DNA of 64,000 bases from Pontibacter indicus (GCF_900156345.1 NZ_FTPP01000003.1:186001-250000), one strand, 5' to 3'; shown: positions 1 through 8,615, numbered from the stretch's first letter. Notes: a model not told the origin generated them from the sequence alone. Numbers and translations are program-made.

Positions 1-19
1 CGCAAACGGAATAAGCACG

Positions 20-27
20 TAATTTTG
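20..27 (+). promoter_or_regulatory. Bacteroidota -7 promoter box TAATTTTG
   Basis: TAATTTTG matches the TAnnTTTG consensus and ends only 4 bases before the ATG at 32. Transcription would then begin at or within a few bases of the start codon. The -33 part would lie outside the window. Confidence 0.5.
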
Positions 28-31
28 CGGC

Positions 32-934
32 ATGAATAAACAGGTACAGGTGCACGCCTCTCTTTTTCTGGTGGCACTGATCTATGGAAGCAATTACAGC
101 ATCGCCAAAGAGGTGATGCCCGCATACGTGGGCCCCTTCGGACTGATTCTGATTCGGGTGGTGTCGGCGGCACTGTTTTTTGGCCTGTTTGCCCGCCTGG
201 TGGTGAAGGAGAAAATAGTAGGAAGAGCCGACAACATCCGGGTGATCCTTTGCGGGGTGACCGGCGTGGCCATCAACCAGCTGTGCTTTTTTGCCGGCCT
301 CAACCTGACTGCCCCGATCAATGCAGCGCTTCTGATGGTGATTGTGCCCGTGGTGGTACTGGTCTTTTCGGCCCTGCTGCTGCGGGAGCGCATCGGTAAG
401 CGCAAGGTGTCAGGTATAGCGATGGCCTGCGCGGGCGCTTTTCTGCTAATCTATACCTCGCAAGGAGGCAACGCGACCGGCAACGTGTGGGGCGACTTGC
501 TCATCATTCTCAACGCCACTTCCTTTGGCCTATACCTGGTGTTGGTGAAGCCGCTGATGCAGAAGTATAAGGCCATTACGGTCGTGAGCCGCATCTTCAC
601 GGTGGGCGCCGTGCTCGTGATTCCATTCGGCTGGCAGCAGCTCATGGCGCCTGACTACAGCACCTTTCCGGTGTCTATCTGGCTGGCTATTCTGTTCATG
701 GTCTTTGCCGTCACCATCATTGCCTATTTGCTCAACACCTGGGCGCTGCGCTATGCCAACCCCTCGCTGGTAGGGGCCTACATTTACCTACAGCCGGTGA
801 TGGCTATTCTGATCGCGATCGCGGCGGGTAAAGATGTGTTTACTGTACAGAAAGCGGCCTATGCGCTGCTGATCTTTGCGGGGGTATACCTGGTGAGTCA
901 AACCAGGCAAAAGGCGATTAGCAAAGCAGCCTAA
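32..934 (+). CDS. EamA/DMT-family transporter, 10 membrane segments
   Basis: This 300-residue protein has the two tandem five-helix EamA (DUF6) repeats of the drug/metabolite transporter superfamily and would sit in the inner membrane. It starts with a short hydrophilic leader, then a helix containing YGSNYSIAK, a typical first-helix signature. The second repeat starts near residue 150 with LLIILNATSFGLYLVLVKPL. Length matches the family norm of about 300. Substrates are usually amino acids, nucleotide metabolites or drugs, and nothing here narrows that. The ATG is supported by the promoter box just upstream. Its TAA overlaps the TAG of the convergent neighbour within the four bases CTAA. Confidence 0.85.
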   Translation: MNKQVQVHASLFLVALIYGSNYSIAKEVMPAYVGPFGLILIRVVSAALFFGLFARLVVKEKIVGRADNIRVILCGVTGVAINQLCFFAGLNLTAPINAALLMVIVPVVVLVFSALLLRERIGKRKVSGIAMACAGAFLLIYTSQGGNATGNVWGDLLIILNATSFGLYLVLVKPLMQKYKAITVVSRIFTVGAVLVIPFGWQQLMAPDYSTFPVSIWLAILFMVFAVTIIAYLLNTWALRYANPSLVGAYIYLQPVMAILIAIAAGKDVFTVQKAAYALLIFAGVYLVSQTRQKAISKAA

Positions 935-1410
935 GGCGTGTAGCTTTCTTCGGGCAGGTCGGTGCTGTTGTGCGATATCGGCATGCGACGCAGCAAAGTA
1001 TACTGAAAGTCGACGGTGTCACTCTGGATAGGCTGGGCGTGCATCACGGAAATGCTGTCGCCTTCGTGCAGGGTATAGTAGAACTTGCCCCGGCCGCCCC
1101 ACCAGCCACCGCAGGCCGACAGCGCATGGCGCGGCACGCCAAAGGAGTTGAACATTTGCGACGAAATGACGGAGCAGGTATAAACGGTGTCGATCACATA
1201 CTGCATTTCCACCTGGCTCAGGTATACGACTGCCAGCGGATCATCCTCGTCTGCGTTCTGGATCTCTTCGCACTGCAGGTCCGCTCTCACCCAACTGTTC
1301 ACATCTGCCAGGTCGGTTTCCTGATCGAGTCGCTCGTACTGCTCTTCTTCTTTCTGGCTGCAGGCCACGAGCGTGAAGAGGTATAAGGCAAATAACAGAC
1401 GAAGCTTCAT
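931..1410 (-). CDS. Small lipoprotein of unknown function
   Basis: The 159-residue product starts with MKLRLLFALYLFTLVAC, a lipoprotein signal with lipobox LVAC, so it is probably anchored in the envelope. I chose the ATG at 1410 over one 24 bases upstream because the upstream start would put a proline-rich stretch (SPPKPHH) before the signal peptide. The mature part is acidic near its N-terminus (EEEQYE) and carries several cysteines and an SACGGWWGGRGKFYY segment. I do not recognise the family. It is convergent with the EamA gene and ends inside its stop codon. A GNAT gene lies just upstream on the same strand, so the two may be cotranscribed. Confidence 0.7.
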   Translation of the reverse strand: MKLRLLFALYLFTLVACSQKEEEQYERLDQETDLADVNSWVRADLQCEEIQNADEDDPLAVVYLSQVEMQYVIDTVYTCSVISSQMFNSFGVPRHALSACGGWWGGRGKFYYTLHEGDSISVMHAQPIQSDTVDFQYTLLRRMPISHNSTDLPEESYTP

Positions 1411-1461
1411 GTGGTGCGGTTTTGGCGGACTCAAAGGTATAAAGAGAAACGGTTCAGCGCA

Positions 1462-1986
1462 TCAGGCAATATCTCGTTTCATGATGACCATGCCCCGGTA
1501 AATGTCCTTCATCTGTTCGTAGTCGAGTTCGTCGGTTCCCCAGCGCACAAAACCGTTCTGCTCATAAAAGTCTACGGAGCGGCTGCTGTCCATGGCCCGG
1601 AGCCAAACGAGGCGCTTGCCACTTTCCAGAGCGTATTGCACCGCAAAATCCACCGCCCACTTGCCGATGCCCATGCCGGAGGCGCGGTCCACCAGGTATA
1701 GCCGCTCTAGTTCTAGGCATTCGGCGTCGGTGTAACCCTCCAGGGCCTTGTCTTTGTTAAGCTTCATAAAGCCCACCGGCTCGTCCTGGTACTGAATCAT
1801 AAAGTAAACGGCATTCGGATTGGCCATGTCGTTGCGCAGCGCCTCCTCCGAGAAGCAGCGCTCCAGGTACCAGGCACCGCCGTCGTGCCAGAGGTAGGTA
1901 TAGTGGTCGTTGTAAGCCTCCACGGCTATGTTTCGCAGGTCGGTCAGGTCTGCAAGTAAGCAAGGTGAGATGGCAATGTCGGTCAT
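1462..1986 (-). CDS. GNAT-family N-acetyltransferase
   Basis: This 174-residue protein has the GNAT fold. The acetyl-CoA pyrophosphate-binding motif A is DRASGMGIGKWA near residue 115, preceded by a strand with LERLYLV and followed by LVWLRAMDSSRSVDFYEQNGF, the usual motif B ending in a Y/F-x-x-x-GF element. The substrate is unknown; the family acylates small amines, antibiotics or protein N-termini. It lies 51 bases upstream of the lipoprotein gene on the same strand and is divergent from the glycine-zipper lipoprotein. The length is normal for a stand-alone GNAT enzyme. Confidence 0.85.
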   Translation of the reverse strand: MTDIAISPCLLADLTDLRNIAVEAYNDHYTYLWHDGGAWYLERCFSEEALRNDMANPNAVYFMIQYQDEPVGFMKLNKDKALEGYTDAECLELERLYLVDRASGMGIGKWAVDFAVQYALESGKRLVWLRAMDSSRSVDFYEQNGFVRWGTDELDYEQMKDIYRGMVIMKRDIA

Positions 1987-2202
1987 GTAAGGTCAGAACT
2001 AGAGATTGGACTAGCCAATATACTACGCAGCGGCTATTTTTTTGCTGCAAGAAGGCCGAAATTTTCATTCCGCCGACAGACGACTTTGTTTACCCTCCCG
2101 GAGCGGACCTCACTTATGGTCATGAATTGCACTGTTTTAAAACGCACCCAGAACCACAATAAGGCACAATGCGTATAACACTCACTTGAAAATCAATGAA
2201 CT

Positions 2203-2481
2203 ATGAAAAACTTAAGAATATTAACGTTTGCATTAATGTCGGCATTTCTACTAGGTGGTTGTGCCGGCTCTGACAATTGGAGTAGTAAGAAAAAAGGTGC
2301 CGTGATAGGCGGCGCGGCAGGTGCGGCCACTGGTGCTGCCGTAGGTGGCACTTCCGGTGCCGTGATTGGTGGCGCGGCGGGTGCCGTAGGTGGTGGCGCT
2401 ATTGGCCGCAAGAAAGACAAGAAGAAGCGCGAACGCCAGCGTAATCAGGATTATCAGCAGCAACCGCAAGAAGAACGCTAG
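2203..2481 (+). CDS. Glycine-zipper lipoprotein
   Basis: The 92-residue product begins with a lipoprotein signal ending in the lipobox LLGGC at about residue 19. Residues 30-67 are a run of GxxxG repeats (AVIGGAAGAATGAAVGG, then AVIGGAAGAVGGGAIG), the glycine-zipper pattern of small outer-membrane or envelope proteins. A Lys/Arg-rich then Gln-rich tail ends the protein. The two AVIGGAAGA halves look like an internal duplication and are similar at the DNA level too. The role is probably structural or stress-related in the envelope, by analogy only. A strong terminator follows within 30 bases, so it is likely monocistronic. Confidence 0.8.
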   Translation: MKNLRILTFALMSAFLLGGCAGSDNWSSKKKGAVIGGAAGAATGAAVGGTSGAVIGGAAGAVGGGAIGRKKDKKKRERQRNQDYQQQPQEER

Positions 2482-2505
2482 GCTATACCTGTCGTTAAGT
2501 TAAGC

Positions 2506-2539
2506 AAAACAGGCCGTTGGGAAACCGACGGCCTGTTTT
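2506..2539 (+). terminator. Rho-independent terminator, GAAA tetraloop
   Basis: Arms AAAACAGGCCGT and ACGGCCTGTTTT, extended by TGG/CCG pairs, close on a GAAA loop. The A-run and T-run on either side let it serve both the lipoprotein gene and the convergent helicase gene. Confidence 0.85.
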
Positions 2540-2565
2540 AGTTTGATAGTTGCTATACCTGCCCC

Positions 2566-2599
2566 AGACCTCGTGGTTTCTTCAGACCCACGAGCGTCT
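2566..2599. repeat. Degenerate AGACCTCGTGG hairpin
   Basis: AGACCTCGTGG pairs with CCACGAG-C-GTCT across an 11-base loop. A related sequence, AGACACTCGTAGGTCT, is at about 10050. It resembles the AGACCTCACAGG-type hairpins that I recall scattered between Bacteroidota genes, so it is probably a decayed member. Confidence 0.4.
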
Positions 2600-2621
2600 A
2601 ACCAACCTGCAGTGGCTAAGC

Positions 2622-2645
2622 AGGTATAGGTATAGGTATAGGTAC
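2622..2645. repeat. Four tandem AGGTAT hexamers
   Basis: Three AGGTAT units followed by AGGTAC lie between the convergent lipoprotein and helicase genes. This is a tandem form of the window-wide AGGTATAG word. Confidence 0.8.
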
Positions 2646-2695
2646 GGTTAACTGGTGAACATTCGCGCGAGCTGCGTACATCCAGAAGTCCTTTG

Positions 2696-3919
2696 CTACC
2701 TCCTTCCCCTTTTTCCTTTGCCGCCCCTGCCCTTCTTGTTTCCGTTTTTAGATGATGACGAGGCTGCAGCTTCCATAAAATCCTGGGCTGTGAGCGGGTA
2801 CGGGTGCTGATCCACTACAGGAATCGCCTTGCCGGTGAGTTGCTGGATGGCTAGGAGCAGCGGCGTCTCGGTGGCACCGCAGAAGGTAATGGCTATACCT
2901 GCCACCCCTGCCCTACCCGTGCGGCCGATGCGGTGCACGTACGTCTCGGCCTCAAAAGGCAGCTCGTAGTTGATCACATGCGAAAGCTCCTCCACATCAA
3001 TGCCACGGGCGGCTACATCGGTTGCCACTAGCACGCGGGTTTCGCTGTTCTTGAAGCTCTCCAGTACACGCTCCCGGTCGCGCTGGGCACGGTCGGCGTG
3101 AATGGCCTCGGCGGCTATACCTGCGGCATTGAGTTCTTTGGCCAGTTTGTCGGCCCCCTCTTTGGTGCGCATGAACACCAGCGTGCGGTCTATACCTAAG
3201 TGCTGCAGCAGGTGCAGCAGCAAAGGCGTTTTATTCGCCTTCTTCACGTAGTACAGCTCCTGCCTAATGGTACCTGCCGTAGACGAAACGGGCGTGACTT
3301 CCACCGACACAGGCTCTGCTAAAATCTTCTTTGCCAGCTTGCTCACCTCAAACGCCATAGTGGCCGAGAAGAAAAGCGTCTGCCGTTTTTCAGGTATAGC
3401 CTGGAGCACCCGCCTGATGTCCGGCAGAAAACCCATATCGAGCATGCGGTCTGCCTCGTCGATCACCAAGATCTGCACCTGATCCAGCTTCACAAAACCC
3501 TGGTCGAGCAGGTCGAGCAGGCGGCCGGGCGTGGCAACGAGGATGTCTATACCTGCCTGCAGCGCCTCGGTTTGCACCTTGTATGGCACGCCGCCATATA
3601 CCACCAGATGCTTCAAGCCAGTATACCTGCCGTAAGCCGCAAAGCTATCGCCCACCTGACTGGCCAGTTCGCGGGTGGGCGTAAGCACAAGCGCCCGGAT
3701 ATTTTGCGAAGCAGTTATAGCCTGGCCGTGCAGCAGTTGCAGCACAGGTATAGCGAAGGCGGCCGTTTTGCCTGTACCTGTCTGGGCGGTAGCCAGCAGG
3801 TCGCGGCGCTGCAGCACTTCAGGTATAGCCTGCTGCTGGATGGGCGTAGGCTGGGTGTAGCCCTCCTCTTCCAACGCCTGCAGAATGGGCGAAATCAGGT
3901 GTAAGTCTTCGAAAGTCAT
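2696..3919 (-). CDS. DEAD-box ATP-dependent RNA helicase, RhlE-like
   Basis: All helicase motifs are present in order: Q-motif (TPIQQQAIP, residue 25), motif I AQTGTGKT (45), Ia PTRELA (82), Ib TPGR (132), II DEAD (155), III SAT (187), then RecA domain 2 with ARGID and motif VI HRIGRTGRAG near 333. A basic tail (KNGNKKGRGGKGKRGRR) ends the 407 residues and should help RNA binding. This class unwinds RNA duplexes in ribosome assembly or mRNA decay and is often cold-induced. The gene carries many in-frame copies of the AGGTATAG word. An array of GACAAAAG words sits just upstream. RhlE is a family assignment and I would not separate it from other short DEAD-box paralogs. Confidence 0.92.
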   Translation of the reverse strand: MTFEDLHLISPILQALEEEGYTQPTPIQQQAIPEVLQRRDLLATAQTGTGKTAAFAIPVLQLLHGQAITASQNIRALVLTPTRELASQVGDSFAAYGRYTGLKHLVVYGGVPYKVQTEALQAGIDILVATPGRLLDLLDQGFVKLDQVQILVIDEADRMLDMGFLPDIRRVLQAIPEKRQTLFFSATMAFEVSKLAKKILAEPVSVEVTPVSSTAGTIRQELYYVKKANKTPLLLHLLQHLGIDRTLVFMRTKEGADKLAKELNAAGIAAEAIHADRAQRDRERVLESFKNSETRVLVATDVAARGIDVEELSHVINYELPFEAETYVHRIGRTGRAGVAGIAITFCGATETPLLLAIQQLTGKAIPVVDQHPYPLTAQDFMEAAASSSSKNGNKKGRGGKGKRGRR

Positions 3920-4192
3920 TACGGCAGCGGTTTGTTTGACAAAAGGTATTTAACAAAGGACGGTTGGACAAAAGATTTCTAGACAAAGGATGAGTAGACA
4001 AAAGACATAGGACTTTGACCAAATTTCTTTCTGGAGCGAATCAATCTGATAAGAGGCAACAGGCTAATTCCCGTTGACACTTTTATCAACTTCAACTCAA
4101 AGAAATCATCCAAACTATTTTAAGCCAGCCCCAAGATTTCTCTCCTGCAAAGGTATATCGAACGGGCACAAGCGGCTATTGTTCCAACAAAA
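3920..4192. other. Intergenic stretch between helicase and desaturase genes
   Basis: It holds the GACAAAAG array at 3938-4004, one AGGTATA word near 4151 and the approach to the desaturase terminator. I see no credible gene or RNA here. Confidence 0.5.
3938..4004. repeat. Micro-array of GACAAAAG-like words, about 15-base period
   Basis: (G/A)ACAAA(A/G)G starts at 3938, 3952, 3967, 3982 and 3997, so five copies with a 14-15 base period. Related words recur at 4240-4262 and 53687-53709, the latter upstream of purK. Confidence 0.7.
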
Positions 4193-4220
4193 AAACGGCG
4201 GAAATTTCTTCCCGCCGTTT
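4193..4220 (-). terminator. Terminator of the first desaturase gene
   Basis: Arms AAACGGCGG and CCGCCGTTT enclose a 10-base loop. On the minus strand the stem is followed by a run of T, about 45 bases after the desaturase stop. Confidence 0.85.
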
Positions 4221-4266
4221 CTTGATTCAATATAACCAAAAGGTCTTTTGTCCTTTATCAAAAGCA

Positions 4267-5385
4267 CTACGCCATTACTTCGTTCAGATTCGGCAGTTGC
4301 AGTCGGCCGAAGCGGTGGAGGGTGTGCAGGTGCGAGCGTACGGCCTGGAGGAAGGTTTTACTCTCGATGTAGGTAAGGTTAAACTCTGAGGCGGTCTGCT
4401 TCACGATTTCCGCTATGGCCGGGTAGTGCACGTGGCTGATGCGCGGGAACAAATGGTGCTCGATCTGGAAGTTCAACCCACCCACATACCACGACAACAG
4501 CCTGCTTTTGCGCGAAAAATTGGCGGTGGTGCTCAGTTGATGGATGGCCCAGTCATTCTCGATCACCCCAGTCTCGCTTGGCAGCGGATGGCTGGTGCCT
4601 TCCACCGTGTGCGCCAGCTGAAACACCGTCGACAGGATGATGCCCGTCACAAAATGCATCAGCAGAAAGCCAAGCAGCACTTCCCAGAAAGGTATGCCAA
4701 AAATAAGCGTAGGCGCTACCAGCAACGAGAAGAAGTATAAAATCTTAAAGGCCACTATTTTAGAAAAAGCGACTGCGTTGGCAGATTTGGAATTGGCGTT
4801 GACACCGCTTTTAATATACTTAAAGAACTGCACAAAATCTTTCAGAATAACCCAGTAAAGCGTGAGCAGGCCATAAAAGAACAGCGCGTAAGCCCACTGC
4901 AGCCTGTGGATGAACTTTACCTTGGTATGCGGGGAAAAGCGCAGGAACACAATGTCGTCGATGTCCTCGTCCATCTCCACCACATTGGTGTAGGTATGAT
5001 GCAGGATGTTGTGCTGCAGCTTCCAGTTAAAGGCAGAGGCTCCCAGCAGATTCACGGAGTGGGCCATCAGGTAGTTCACTGTCTTATTCTTGGAAAAAGC
5101 ACCGTGGTTGGCATCGTGCATCACGCTCATGGCCACGCCCGCCACGCCTATGCCCATCACAAGCCAGAGCAGCAGGCTAAGGCCTATACCTGGCGTAAAG
5201 GCAAGCAGCGCTGCAAACGGCACGATGTAGAGCAACAGCAGGATGATGCTTTTGATCAGCAGGCCGGAGTCGCCCGATTTGGCCAGGTTGTTCTCAGAAA
5301 AATAAGCGTCCACACGTTTGCGGAGCGTCGGGAAAAACAGGCTTTTGTCTTTGTTAACGAATTTTACTTTGCCTTTAAGCTTCAT
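4267..5385 (-). CDS. Membrane fatty acid desaturase (acyl-lipid/acyl-CoA type), copy 1
   Basis: This 372-residue integral membrane di-iron enzyme introduces a double bond into acyl chains. The three histidine boxes are visible: HDANHG near residue 90, HNILHH near 125 and QIEHHLFP near 310. The third box begins with Q, as in front-end (delta-6/linoleoyl-CoA) desaturases. Hydrophobic helix pairs lie at about 47-90 and 160-245. The N-terminus shares MKL-KVKFVNKDKSLFFPTLRKR with the neighbouring desaturase, so the two are tandem duplicates of about 60% identity by eye. No cytochrome b5 domain is fused, so a separate electron donor is needed. Membrane-fluidity adjustment is the likely role. Confidence 0.9.
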   Translation of the reverse strand: MKLKGKVKFVNKDKSLFFPTLRKRVDAYFSENNLAKSGDSGLLIKSIILLLLYIVPFAALLAFTPGIGLSLLLWLVMGIGVAGVAMSVMHDANHGAFSKNKTVNYLMAHSVNLLGASAFNWKLQHNILHHTYTNVVEMDEDIDDIVFLRFSPHTKVKFIHRLQWAYALFFYGLLTLYWVILKDFVQFFKYIKSGVNANSKSANAVAFSKIVAFKILYFFSLLVAPTLIFGIPFWEVLLGFLLMHFVTGIILSTVFQLAHTVEGTSHPLPSETGVIENDWAIHQLSTTANFSRKSRLLSWYVGGLNFQIEHHLFPRISHVHYPAIAEIVKQTASEFNLTYIESKTFLQAVRSHLHTLHRFGRLQLPNLNEVMA

Positions 5386-5598
5386 GTAATTTAATGGTAT
5401 TCTTTATTCAAAGCCCATACGGCGGATTTGAACCCTGTGTCTGGACTGCATATGTGTTTATAGTTTACCGCTAGGGCTTGTACTTTGTCGTGCTTGTGTA
5501 CATCCAGCTTCTATACCCGGGTGAGCAGGCACAAAATGGAGGCTACAAATATAACGGGGAATTGTGGGAGTTTAAGCTGTTGGGCGTAATTTGATTTT

Positions 5599-6711
5599 TT
5601 ACCCGATGGCATCATTCAGTCCTGGCAACCTGCCAAAACGGTGCAGTGTCTCGATGTGGGAGCGCAGGGCCTGCCCAAATGTTTTGTTCTCGAGATAAGG
5701 TATACCAAACTCAGCTGCTGTTTCCTTCACAATCTCAGCAATCGCCGGATAATGCACATGGCAAACGCGCGGAAACAGGTGATGCTCAACCTGGAAGTTC
5801 AGTCCGCCCACGTACCACGAGAGGATCTTGTTGTGGCGCGAAAAGTTAACGGTCGTGTTCATCTGGTGAATGGCCCAGTCGTTCTCAATCACACCATGCT
5901 CGTCCGGCCTGGGATGGCTTGTTCCCTCTACCGTATGGGCCAGTTGGAATACCACCGTGAGGACGATACCCGCCACGAAGTGCATCAGCAAAAAGCCCAG
6001 CAATACCTCCAGAAAAGGAATGCCGAAAAACAGCGAAGGCACGCCCAGCACGGCAAAAAAGTAGAGGCCTTTCATGGCAAGCAGCTTCATCAACCATGTT
6101 CTGTTCTCCGCTGGTGTGTTGTTGTTCACGCCATTCCGCTTGAAGAGCGCATACTGCACAAAGTCTTTGGCCACCACCCAGTATAGCGTGAGCAGGCCAT
6201 AGAACACAAAGGCGTACACCCACTGCAGCTGATGGAAGAACTTCACCTTAGAATGAGGGTTGAAACGCAGCACCAGCCGGTCCTGAATGTCCTCATCCAT
6301 CTCCACCACGTTGGTATAGGTATGGTGCAGGATGTTGTGCTGTAGTTTCCAGTTAAAGGCCGAGCCGCCCACCAAGTTCAAGGTATAACCCATTAGGTCA
6401 TTGACCCGCTTGCTGCCCGAGTAGGCCCCATGGTTGGCGTCGTGCATCACGCTCATACCTATACCAGCCAGGCCCAAACCCATCACAAGCCACAGCAGCA
6501 GACTAAGCGGCCACGCTGGCTGGAAGGCAAGAAGTGCGATGAAGGGCAGCACGTAGCCGGCAATCAGCACAATGCTTTTCACGATCATGGTACCGTTGGC
6601 CGTTCTGGGGATGTTATTCTCGGTAAAGTAGGCGTCGACGCGCTTGCGCAGCGTTGGGAAGAAGAGGCTTTTGTCCTTGTTGACAAACTTAACTTTGCTT
6701 TGCAGCTTCAT
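5599..6711 (-). CDS. Membrane fatty acid desaturase, copy 2
   Basis: The 370-residue paralog of the downstream desaturase keeps all three histidine boxes (HDANHG, HNILHH, QVEHHLFP) and the same N-terminal KVKFVNKDKSLFFPTLRKR block. Differences cluster in the first membrane helices and in residues 195-215, which could change regiospecificity or chain-length choice. The gap to copy 1 is 213 bases with no terminator that I can see, so readthrough is possible. Upstream there is an 8-base inverted repeat, ATGTGTGA/TCACACAT, placed like an operator. Copy 1 has no matching site. Confidence 0.9.
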   Translation of the reverse strand: MKLQSKVKFVNKDKSLFFPTLRKRVDAYFTENNIPRTANGTMIVKSIVLIAGYVLPFIALLAFQPAWPLSLLLWLVMGLGLAGIGMSVMHDANHGAYSGSKRVNDLMGYTLNLVGGSAFNWKLQHNILHHTYTNVVEMDEDIQDRLVLRFNPHSKVKFFHQLQWVYAFVFYGLLTLYWVVAKDFVQYALFKRNGVNNNTPAENRTWLMKLLAMKGLYFFAVLGVPSLFFGIPFLEVLLGFLLMHFVAGIVLTVVFQLAHTVEGTSHPRPDEHGVIENDWAIHQMNTTVNFSRHNKILSWYVGGLNFQVEHHLFPRVCHVHYPAIAEIVKETAAEFGIPYLENKTFGQALRSHIETLHRFGRLPGLNDAIG

Positions 6712-6723
6712 AGTTTACGGGTG

Positions 6724-6751
6724 ATGTGTGAAAAGATCAAAACTCACACAT
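6724..6751. promoter_or_regulatory. Operator-like dyad ATGTGTGA-N12-TCACACAT
   Basis: A perfect 8-base inverted repeat with a 12-base spacer begins 13 bases upstream of the copy-2 desaturase ATG. The spacer contains GAGTTTTG on the coding strand, close to a -7 box, so a dimeric regulator bound here could block transcription. No regulator gene is adjacent. Confidence 0.4.
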
Positions 6752-7112
6752 AGCGGCAAAAAAGCACAAAGCATGAATCAAGGGAATACTATATAAAAGC
6801 GAATCCGGTGTTTTAAAGTTCAGATGCCCATGTGAAGACACGAAACTTAAAGCCTAAGTTGGTAATACACAGAACACTTAGAAAACGCGCTTACAACCGC
6901 CTTTATTGAGTTATTCAGGTTTGCAATATACTTAATTTATCACGAAAAATGACAATCCCTTTCTGCAACCTGAGTTTATAAAAAAATCCGCCCCGATGCT
7001 TTAACCATTGAGCATCAGCCACCTACACATTTCTCAAATGAATAAAGAAACAGACAGCAGTTTCGTTGACAACTTGGATCTGAGCTTTTGTCGGGCAGCA
7101 TCTGAAACAAAA
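6752..7112. other. AT-rich intergenic stretch, no gene seen
   Basis: This lies between the desaturase promoter region and the lpd terminator. It is AT-rich with no conserved reading frame, RNA gene or repeat that I can recognise. Confidence 0.5.
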
Positions 7113-7143
7113 AAGCCTGACCAGAATTTCTCCGGCCAGGCTT
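7113..7143 (-). terminator. Terminator of the dihydrolipoyl dehydrogenase gene
   Basis: Arms AAGCCTGACC and GGCCAGGCTT (one mismatch) close an 11-base loop. A T-run follows on the minus strand, 23 bases beyond the lpd stop. Confidence 0.8.
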
Positions 7144-7165
7144 CTTATGGCTATACCTGAAAAAA

Positions 7166-8560
7166 TTACAGGTGAATCACTTCGTCGTAAGCAGCGGCGG
7201 CCGCTTCCATCACAGCCTCGCTCATGGTTGGGTGCGGGTGCACCGCCTTGATGATCTCATGGCCAGTGGTCTCCAGCTTGCGGGCTACTACCACTTCGGC
7301 GATCATCTCCGTTACGTTGGCACCGATCATGTGCGCGCCCAGGAACTCGCCGTATTTCGCATCGAAGATCACCTTCACAAAGCCATCCTTAGCGCCGGCG
7401 GCACTTGCCTTGCCAGAAGCTGAGAATGGGAACTTGCCTACTTTGATGTCCAGACCTTGCTCACGAGCGGCTTTCTCCGTCAGACCTACAGAGGCGATTT
7501 CTGGAGAGCAATACGTACAGCCCGGGATGTTGCCATAGTTCAACGGCTCTGGGTCGTGACCCGTGATGGCCTCCACGCAGATGATACCCTCGGCAGACGC
7601 TACGTGCGCCAGCGCAGGGCCCGGCACGATGTCGCCGATAGCATAAATGCCGTCCACGTTGGTTTTGTAGTACTCGTCCACGATCACGCGACCTTTGTCT
7701 ACCTTAATGCCCAGTTCTTCAATGCCGATGTTCTCAAGGTTGGTCTGTATACCTACCGCCGAAAGCACCACTTCTGCTTCCAGTGTCTGCTCGCCCTTAG
7801 CGGTCTTTACAGTCACTTTGCACAGGTCGCCTTTCGTGTCCACAGCCTCTACAGAAGCCTCCGTCATGATGTCGATGCCCGACTTGCGGAAAGACTTCGA
7901 CAGCTGACGCGATACCTCTTCGTCCTCAACCGGCACGATGTTCGGCATGTACTCCACGATGGTTACTTTCGTGCCCATGGCGTTGTAGAAGTAAGCGAAC
8001 TCCACACCGATCGCACCAGAACCTACCACTACCATGCTCGCCGGCTGCTTGTCCAGCGCCATGGCCTGACGGTAACCAATGATCTTCTTGCCGTCGATTG
8101 GCAGGTTAGGCAGCTCGCGCGAACGGGCACCTGTTGCCAGAATGATGTGGTCGGCCTCTACTGTATTTTTATTTCCATCAGCATCAGTCACTTCGATTTT
8201 GCCTTTGGCCACCACTTTGCCGTTGCCCATGATGGCGTCGATCTTGTTTTTGCGGAACAGGAACTGGATGCCCTTGCTCATGCCGTCGGCCACTCCGCGG
8301 CTACGCTTGATCACGGCGTTGAAGTCTACAGAGGCCTCACCGATCGTAATGCCGTAGTCAGCTGCGTGGTTGATGTACTCGAACACGTTTGCGCTTTTCA
8401 GCAGTGCCTTGGTTGGGATACAGCCCCAGTTCAAACAGATGCCGCCCAGCGACTCACGCTCGATCACACCTACTTTCAAACCCAGTTGCGACGCGCGGAT
8501 GGCCGCCACGTAACCGCCCGGGCCACTACCCAGCACTACTAAATCGTATTTTGATGCCAT
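7166..8560 (-). CDS. lpdA: Dihydrolipoyl dehydrogenase (E3)
   Basis: This FAD enzyme reoxidises the dihydrolipoyl groups of pyruvate, 2-oxoglutarate or branched-chain dehydrogenase complexes and the glycine cleavage system, passing electrons to NAD. The FAD site GSGPGGYVAA is at residue 11. The redox-active disulfide is in GGICLNWGCIPTKALL near 40-55. The NAD site VVGSGAIGVEFA is near 180, and the C-terminal active-site HPHPTMSEAVMEAA near 440 supplies the catalytic His and Glu. The length of 464 is normal. No E1 or E2 gene is nearby. A near-consensus promoter precedes it and a terminator follows, so it is probably transcribed alone. Confidence 0.96.
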   Translation of the reverse strand: MASKYDLVVLGSGPGGYVAAIRASQLGLKVGVIERESLGGICLNWGCIPTKALLKSANVFEYINHAADYGITIGEASVDFNAVIKRSRGVADGMSKGIQFLFRKNKIDAIMGNGKVVAKGKIEVTDADGNKNTVEADHIILATGARSRELPNLPIDGKKIIGYRQAMALDKQPASMVVVGSGAIGVEFAYFYNAMGTKVTIVEYMPNIVPVEDEEVSRQLSKSFRKSGIDIMTEASVEAVDTKGDLCKVTVKTAKGEQTLEAEVVLSAVGIQTNLENIGIEELGIKVDKGRVIVDEYYKTNVDGIYAIGDIVPGPALAHVASAEGIICVEAITGHDPEPLNYGNIPGCTYCSPEIASVGLTEKAAREQGLDIKVGKFPFSASGKASAAGAKDGFVKVIFDAKYGEFLGAHMIGANVTEMIAEVVVARKLETTGHEIIKAVHPHPTMSEAVMEAAAAAYDEVIHL

Positions 8561-8584
8561 AGTTTCTCTTTTTTAAATGTTGAG

Positions 8585-8615
8585 CAAAATTAAGCGATAA
8601 TCCCAACTTCACAAA
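8585..8615 (-). promoter_or_regulatory. Consensus Bacteroidota promoter of lpdA
   Basis: On the minus strand TTTG (8612-8615) is followed by exactly 19 bases and TAATTTTG (8585-8592). This is a full match to the TTTG-N19-TAnnTTTG primary sigma promoter. The implied 5' leader is about 20 bases. Confidence 0.75.

Noticed and set aside
2696-3919. Calling the many TATACC words in the helicase gene promoters or -10 boxes
   Set aside because: They occur in both orientations and in every kind of region, and this phylum uses TAnnTTTG, not TATAAT. They are better treated as an iterated word.
7457-8542. A 361-codon frame antisense to lpdA
   Set aside because: The lpdA sense frame is unambiguous, and the antisense product is His/Arg/Tyr-rich and domain-free.
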